Shown here one piece after another: positions 6,101 through 9,690 of a stretch of DNA of 9,690 nucleotides. Each line of letters opens with the position of its first letter. Position 1 is the stretch's first letter. This stretch comes from Planctomycetaceae bacterium. Lineage in GTDB: Bacteria; Planctomycetota; Planctomycetia; Pirellulales; Pirellulaceae. The notes under the pieces were generated by a model, which was not told the DNA's origin, did not search any database, and saw nothing but the letters and a program-made list of their open reading frames with translations. The stretch lies in the NCBI GenBank assembly GCA_002702965.1, contig PADE01000288.1, positions 1 through 9,690 of the forward strand. The letters run 5' to 3'. The position numbers were made by a program, and so were the translations under genes.

Positions 6101-8081
6101 CGACACCTGCCACTTCAGCCGTGAGATGCCCGCACGACCCGTCGTCGAATACTCGCCGGTCGATGTCGTGGGCTGCCAGTACAACCACGACTTCTATCAC
6201 TGGAGTGGTTGGCCGAAGGTGCATCACACCAAGGTCGACGACCTCCTGCTGTATTACCACCTGACCGGCGACGGACGGGCGCTGGACGTGGCTCGCGAGA
6301 TGCACGGGATGGTGAAGGTTCTGCGACTCGGCCGTTTCGGTGGGGGATCGATTCGGGTGCTGTCGGTGCCGGGGAGCTTGGCGTTTCATCTCTACCGGCA
6401 ATTCTGGGACCCAGAGCTGTTGCAATACACCCGCGACTCGTGGGAAACCATGCGCATCCACTGCGGCGCGGGCGACCGTGCATTGATAACGTTTGGAGAA
6501 TTTCACCGTTACACCGGTGACGACCGCTTCTTGCGCGAATGGCTCAGCACATCGGTCGTCAACGAGAATGCACCGCAACCACCGATGTCAAAATTCATCG
6601 ACGGCTATATCGGCCCGTCCCTGCCGGCGCACGCACGAGTGCACTCGGTCCGCGCCACCATGGCTTGGTTTGCGACGCGTGATCATCGAGCGGTCATGCC
6701 GTTGGCCAAGGGGTTCTATTCTCATCGAGATGAATACGCTGGAGCGTCCGCGACCTACCGGGTCGTCACGAGAGGAGAATACGACCTTCACGGCTCCGGA
6801 TCGCTGCCCAAGGCCATTCCCAACAACGGTCGGGACCGCCAACCCGCGGGCTATGGCTGGATGAGTTGGGGAGCGATGAAGTATGCGTATTCGCTGCGGG
6901 CTTTAGTGGATAGTGGAATGATTCGCGAGGAACCGACCGCGACGGTGACTGCCAAGGGCCCTCGCGGCGAGTGGAGCGATCCGGCCACGTGGCAAGGTGG
7001 AACAGTGCCGGGCGCGGATGATGACGTCGAGATCCCCGCAGGCTGTGTGGTTTTCTACGATGGCCCCGCCAAAGCGACGCGGTCTTGCCAAGCAATCACC
7101 ATTGGCGGGCGACTGGATTTCTCAGCCGGACAACACACGTTGGTGCCCGCGGGCGACATTACCGTCGACAAGGACGCAGTCTTTCAGATGGGCCCGGGCT
7201 CCAGTCTACTGTTCGACTGCAACTTCTCCGGCGAGTTCGGACTGAACGTGCGGGGCTTGATCCGTTTCCGCGGCACATCGCCCAAGCAGCGTAACTGCCG
7301 AGTGGGTCCATTGTGCGACGATGGCTTGCATAACGCGTACATTCATCTGTTCGCGCAATCAGGCAGCGGCATCCTGGAAAATTGCGAGTTGTTCCGTCTC
7401 GGCGTTGGCAGTGCGTGGGCTGAACGGCCGGATCGTAACCCAAAACTCGGCATCGAATTCCGAGGGTGCGCCACGGCGAATTTCATGCGAGTGACCGGTA
7501 ACGAGATTCACCACTGCCCTGTTGGAGTCTTTTTCTACAAGTCTCATGGCCAGGACACGCACTCGGAAGACGAGCGAATCGCGGACAATGAAATTCACCA
7601 TTGCGAGGTCGGTCTCATGTGTTACGGGGGCTTGCATCACATGACAATCTCTGGCAATCACATACACCACAACCAAACCGGAATGATCCACGGAGGAGGC
7701 TGCGCCGAAGACGTCATCTCTGGCGTGATCACAAAGAACGTGTTTCAACAAAACGAAGTGGCTCTACACATCACTAAGAACGGCGCGAAAAGCGCGCATA
7801 TTCGCCACAACACTTACAGCGACAATGACACGGCCATCATACTGGACACAAGCAGCGCGACGCTTCAAAACGAGACCATCAATGGAGGCCGAATCGGAAT
7901 TCAACTCACCGATTCCGGTGGCGGCAGTCTGGTGAAATGTCGAATCGGAGTCGAAGCACCCAACACCGTGGCCAACATCCTGGCGGAAACGGAAAAGGGC
8001 CGCCTAATCCTCCGAGCCTGTACCCTTGGCGGCCCGACGAAGATTGTCGGAAATCTAAAAGCGGTACAAATCAAGCCGTAG
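3144..8081 (+). CDS. Large secreted PcRGLX/YetA-like (exo-rhamnogalacturonan-lyase-like) protein with G8 domain and C-terminal parallel beta-helix
   Basis: 1645 residues. The hydrophobic segment at 9-24 ends in ALA before DD, a typical signal peptide with cleavage after A25; the start may really be M9 (3168), since no candidate ATG has a Shine-Dalgarno. Residues about 26-265 are beta-rich, Ig/MG2-like (LKPGKYLVVAELNVGD). About 270-370 (VSGGIPFADGTLR) looks like the PcRGLX/YetA N-terminal barrel. The central beta-sandwich runs about 404-440 (DTGRLRFESRVGGGLFHQFWLDGK) and resumes at about 635 (VSETLWG, VEAGPLRAEICLRG). Between them sits an inserted beta-rich segment. About 820-1255 resembles the alpha/alpha-toroid (YNIYGAMDYGDFHSQW near 906, GWDWYRYWLNNESTGSS near 939). 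A G8 domain follows (GEWSDPATWQGG from 1275, DDDVEIPAG). The C-terminus (about 1355-1640) is a right-handed beta-helix with recurrent NEIHHC/NHIHHN turns. Likely role: extracytoplasmic attack on, or binding to, pectin-like or other acidic polysaccharide. Substrate and catalytic residues are not proven. Confidence 0.85.
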   Translation: MIEMQTCAMRLVLLMTVSVGSTALADDFLSSVQFRTSRPLEYYDFRRVLATNAIRPEFKPVFPDALNAVSDFNPGTPVLGDSFANLTFQDPKATAQVTTRVLDSKGRELSKVVTVPISVDNDAKARVLYRVPRAGERLVLEAAVKAGDQTDLIRWPIQVPYPHRFYLDRNRRWEGDAPLGATLRFHLDEELIKQAKVTLRLVDSKSSKVLASATIEELQPDKHIIFCKLATQALKPGKYLVVAELNVGDRKSVSRQSLVVRKPPRPRVVRVPLRVEEVARLERESAMVSGGIPFADGTLRVEDADRVRVLDASGKMLPAQSRVLATWGPSCQWVRSLFVTTSVTTKPERTTELELQVGPDVETIPVAQPIGVQDISPTHERGKSKDNPSLARRASVIAHTDGRVVVDTGRLRFESRVGGGLFHQFWLDGKPMLRSPGKCRIMYIPRFSTQAGLLTSKGSGSATVDPIEPGLSAIALPPLLDFRPGIPQKGKEADWLKSGEGWYKFDTRGLVWARQQRIAGVDLADLKAGCYRATIDVSETLASIRETWLRAKAGSKDAITVWIDGKQLPEEYVVDGPHSLRIPLGGRLTPGAHQLAIMVRAGTTGRDASAGLSSPVSIRVPESLPTSTLAKLRAEARNVSETLWGRTTQIEIVEAGPLRAEICLRGFFGPDNEQAERVVRIVAQHGRPDLDVSVTWVNRRDTEQFVIGNLALVFPLRHGEEATIDVDAKPLNLKPGKHVWQHGSRSCLVFNRDGLRLNEGSRWSGWADAGGVMLALRKHWQNFPTGFELNGEGDALLHLWDGGGQRCLDISSSRAPERWNRRPTRLGIAKTYRLGLRLHGNQSRRLAPRDEDSARQLQQPLRLVADPKWVCDSLAFGPLYPFNPERFPHCERAFHDLFEGVELQQRIYNIYGAMDYGDFHSQWSRRNPADDANVPYRQGWDWYRYWLNNESTGSSTTIHLWMQYARTMQRRYFDLAADRTRHLMDVDTCHFSREMPARPVVEYSPVDVVGCQYNHDFYHWSGWPKVHHTKVDDLLLYYHLTGDGRALDVAREMHGMVKVLRLGRFGGGSIRVLSVPGSLAFHLYRQFWDPELLQYTRDSWETMRIHCGAGDRALITFGEFHRYTGDDRFLREWLSTSVVNENAPQPPMSKFIDGYIGPSLPAHARVHSVRATMAWFATRDHRAVMPLAKGFYSHRDEYAGASATYRVVTRGEYDLHGSGSLPKAIPNNGRDRQPAGYGWMSWGAMKYAYSLRALVDSGMIREEPTATVTAKGPRGEWSDPATWQGGTVPGADDDVEIPAGCVVFYDGPAKATRSCQAITIGGRLDFSAGQHTLVPAGDITVDKDAVFQMGPGSSLLFDCNFSGEFGLNVRGLIRFRGTSPKQRNCRVGPLCDDGLHNAYIHLFAQSGSGILENCELFRLGVGSAWAERPDRNPKLGIEFRGCATANFMRVTGNEIHHCPVGVFFYKSHGQDTHSEDERIADNEIHHCEVGLMCYGGLHHMTISGNHIHHNQTGMIHGGGCAEDVISGVITKNVFQQNEVALHITKNGAKSAHIRHNTYSDNDTAIILDTSSATLQNETINGGRIGIQLTDSGGGSLVKCRIGVEAPNTVANILAETEKGRLILRACTLGGPTKIVGNLKAVQIKP

Positions 8082-8292
8082 GGTGGGCATTACCAGATCG
8101 GCTGATGTGATCTTTGTTTTGTCCGGGCATAAGGACTTTGAGTTGGTCCTCCGTCCACTCCCAGGACACTTCCACGTCCTGAAGCAGGTGCCGAAAAGCG
8201 TACTCGGCGTGCCGCTTGATCGTGGGCAGCATCGAGAGAAACAGATGGTGCCGCCGCGACCGCCTGAACTCTTGGTACTGCAGACGTTTCAT
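8071..8292 (-). pseudogene. Truncated ORF (73 codons) resembling the N-terminus of a planctomycete sigma-factor-like/HTH protein family
   Basis: The ORF starts MKRLQYQEFRRSRRHHLFLS and continues MLPTIKRHAEYAFRHL. This basic stretch, then 'FL.MLPTI..HA..AFR.L', resembles the first 40-50 residues of a family I recall as common in planctomycete genomes: about 200-250 residues, sigma-region-like, with a C-terminal helix-turn-helix. Here the similarity stops at about residue 36. The remainder (LLQDVEVSWEWTEDQ onward) is unlike it and ends at residue 73, overlapping the last 11 bases of the large gene on the opposite strand. An AAGGGG lies six to seven bases before the ATG, so it could still be translated. 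Family memory is not verified. It may be a decayed gene, a real small protein, or a chance ORF. Confidence 0.4.
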
Positions 8293-8317
8293 GTGCGGCC
8301 CCTTCGGTTGGCGGTTC

Positions 8318-8349
8318 CCGCACCACCAATATAGAGACTGGTGGTGCGG
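8318..8349. repeat. Perfect 11-bp inverted repeat with 10-base loop
   Basis: CCGCACCACCA (8318-8328) and TGGTGGTGCGG (8339-8349) are exact inverse copies around ATATAGAGAC. It sits 33 bases beyond the stop of the minus-strand FGE-sialidase-like gene and 25 bases upstream of the small minus-strand ORF. It could slow transcription or protect the 3' end of the minus-strand mRNA, or be a dyad operator. It is not a canonical terminator, because neither strand has a T-tract after the stem. Confidence 0.7.
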
Positions 8350-8382
8350 TGTGTGGCCGGACCAGCGGCAGGAGGTGCGGGG

Positions 8383-9690
8383 TCACGGGCGTTGGTCGAT
8401 AGACTTTTTCGTGACCGTAATCGGCAAACCGATCACTCGTGACTGGCCGTCGCCTTGCCAGTCATAGTGGTCGATGTATGTGGCCAGTACTGTGTTTGGC
8501 CCTATCAGGGCGAGCGAATCCATTCCCGATGCGTTGCCGGTGGCCTCGCACCGCACTTCATTGGTCCAGATGGTTCCGGTCCCATCGGGATTGAAAACGA
8601 CACTGCCATAGGGACGACCGCGAATTACCGCAAGCACACCTCCCTCGGTCACCACGGCGGTTGGCCAGATGCCTGTGACGACCTTGTTATCGATATAGAT
8701 GCGTTCGGGCTCGGCCCACTTACGGCCGTTGCAGCGCGACCATGTTACCAGCAGTGGTTCGTCCAATCGTTCGCGTCCCAGCTTGTCACGATAGCCATGC
8801 AGACCCGTGCGCATGGCCACAAAAAGATCGCCACTCGGAAGTTGGACCATGGTCGCCTCGTTTGCGCCCTCTCGACCCTTTTCCGGGTGATAGCAAATCG
8901 TGGAGACATACTCCCAGCTTTTACCACGGTCGGTGGACCGGATGGCGATCACTCGCGTCTTGTAAGCTTCGTCCGCGATCGGAAAGAGCGGGTTGTTTTC
9001 GCGCACCTGATCACCGTCGAACCAGCCATAGAGAGACGTCAACAGCGTGCCGTCCTCAAGCTCGACCAATCCACCGTAAGCCCAAAAACGCTTAGCTGTC
9101 GGGATGTTCACCGAAGCTGCAATCGTTTTCGTTGTCTGCCAGTTGTCTGTGGACCACCGCAGTTGCAGCGTGCCCCGACCTTTCGTCACGGCTCCAGGGC
9201 CGTTTACGGCGATGATTGTTCCGTCACGAAGCTGAGCGCGGTTGTACCACAGTTCGTCACAAGCGTGCCATGAATTGCCTTGATCGTCCGATCGCTTTCC
9301 GTTGATGATCCATCTTCCCGCCTTGGTCACTAGCAGGTTGAGTCCGCCGCCAGGAACCTTGCCAAGATCGATCTTCTTTCCGACCTTGATTTCCAACTCC
9401 GCCAAGGCCGGCCCTTCACCGGAAACAGCGACGATGCTGGGTTTAGCCAGGTCTGTAGGCCGGGCCTTCGCCTCACTCGCGTTGCATGCCAGGCGGAAAC
9501 CAGTGCCCAACGTCCGCCGGGTGATCGGCATGTGCGGAGTGAACGTGCCACGGACGTCCACGTACACGTCGGCGCCGAGCAGGCTCGAAGGATAGTTCCA
9601 TGCTCCGCCTTTCTGTACACCTCCAGGTCGTCCGATCTGCTCGCAGCACTCCGCCACGTTGCCGTGCATGTCAGAGAAACCCCACGGATT
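8383..9690 (-). CDS. FGE/SUMF1-type domain fused to sialidase-like (Asp-box) beta-propeller, N-terminus beyond window
   Basis: 435 codons are visible before the stop at 8383. The frame stays open through the right edge, so the ATG at 9669 is internal. It enters the window at NPWGFSDMHGNVAE, the conserved C-terminal motif of formylglycine-generating/SUMF1-type domains, followed by QKGGAWNY and, at 9481-9501, GFRLACN, which closes that domain. A linker leads to a sialidase-type propeller with Asp-boxes SDDQGNSW (9268-9291) and STDRGKSW (8914-8937), plus degenerate ones STDNWQTT and SRCNGRKW. EATMVQLPSGDLFVAMRTG fits a propeller blade around an active-site arginine. No FRIP-type motif is seen, so sialidase activity is unproven. 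The FGE part has CC where WC is usual, and lacks the two cysteines normally found just before GFR. It is probably exported, but the signal region is outside the window. It is convergent with the large lyase-like gene. Confidence 0.85.
   Translation of the reverse strand, partial: NPWGFSDMHGNVAECCEQIGRPGGVQKGGAWNYPSSLLGADVYVDVRGTFTPHMPITRRTLGTGFRLACNASEAKARPTDLAKPSIVAVSGEGPALAELEIKVGKKIDLGKVPGGGLNLLVTKAGRWIINGKRSDDQGNSWHACDELWYNRAQLRDGTIIAVNGPGAVTKGRGTLQLRWSTDNWQTTKTIAASVNIPTAKRFWAYGGLVELEDGTLLTSLYGWFDGDQVRENNPLFPIADEAYKTRVIAIRSTDRGKSWEYVSTICYHPEKGREGANEATMVQLPSGDLFVAMRTGLHGYRDKLGRERLDEPLLVTWSRCNGRKWAEPERIYIDNKVVTGIWPTAVVTEGGVLAVIRGRPYGSVVFNPDGTGTIWTNEVRCEATGNASGMDSLALIGPNTVLATYIDHYDWQGDGQSRVIGLPITVTKKSIDQRP

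Noticed and set aside
8095..8120. AGATC...GATCT followed by TTTGTTTT, a possible terminator for the large gene
   Set aside because: The stem is only five pairs with a nine-base loop, AT-rich and interrupted in the T-tract; too weak to call.
8455..9273. 272-codon plus-strand frame opposite the FGE-sialidase-like gene
   Set aside because: The minus frame has Asp-boxes and FGE motifs; the plus frame has no recognisable motif and lies wholly within it.
1..9690. CRISPR array or tandem repeat tract
   Set aside because: No regularly spaced repeats of 20 bases or more were seen on reading the window; the only repeats are short dyads and the coil repeats in the beta-helix.

Overview
The window looks like chromosomal DNA from a moderately GC-rich environmental bacterium, most likely a planctomycete (Planctomycetota). 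This is an inference from gene content. The window holds a very large secreted polysaccharide-degrading-type protein, a sulfatase-modifying-factor domain fused to a sialidase-type propeller, a cyanide-insensitive-type cytochrome bd oxidase, and a short ORF resembling the N-terminus of a protein family I associate with planctomycetes. No database search was possible, so family names come from motif recognition.

Layout. (1) Positions 1-2170, minus strand: a cydAB operon (cytochrome bd quinol oxidase). cydA is complete. cydB overlaps it by 11 bases and leaves the window at its left edge. (2) Positions 2171-3143: almost 1 kb without an intact gene. It holds a 9-bp hairpin, a short relic with the C-terminal signature of P27-family phage terminase small subunits (minus strand), and next to the following gene a plus-strand stretch that can fold into competing helices and ends in a textbook intrinsic terminator. 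(3) Positions 3144-8081, plus strand: one 1645-residue exported protein. I read its modules as N-terminal beta-sandwich domains, a PcRGLX/YetA-like (exo-rhamnogalacturonan-lyase-like) core with an inserted domain, a G8 domain, and a C-terminal right-handed parallel beta-helix. (4) Positions 8082-8382: a gap with a truncated 73-codon ORF on the minus strand and an 11-bp perfect inverted repeat. (5) Positions 8383-9690, minus strand and cut by the right edge: the end of an FGE/SUMF1-type domain fused to an Asp-box (sialidase-type) beta-propeller.

How they work together. The oxidase operon is respiratory housekeeping and diverges from the rest. The lyase-like giant and the FGE-sialidase-like protein converge and both look like extracytoplasmic carbohydrate-acting or carbohydrate-binding proteins, so the right two thirds may be part of a loose glycan-degradation locus. 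The least explained pieces are the potentially switching RNA leader with terminator ahead of the giant gene, the unusual lyase-like + G8 + beta-helix architecture, and the FGE domain that appears to lack its catalytic cysteines.
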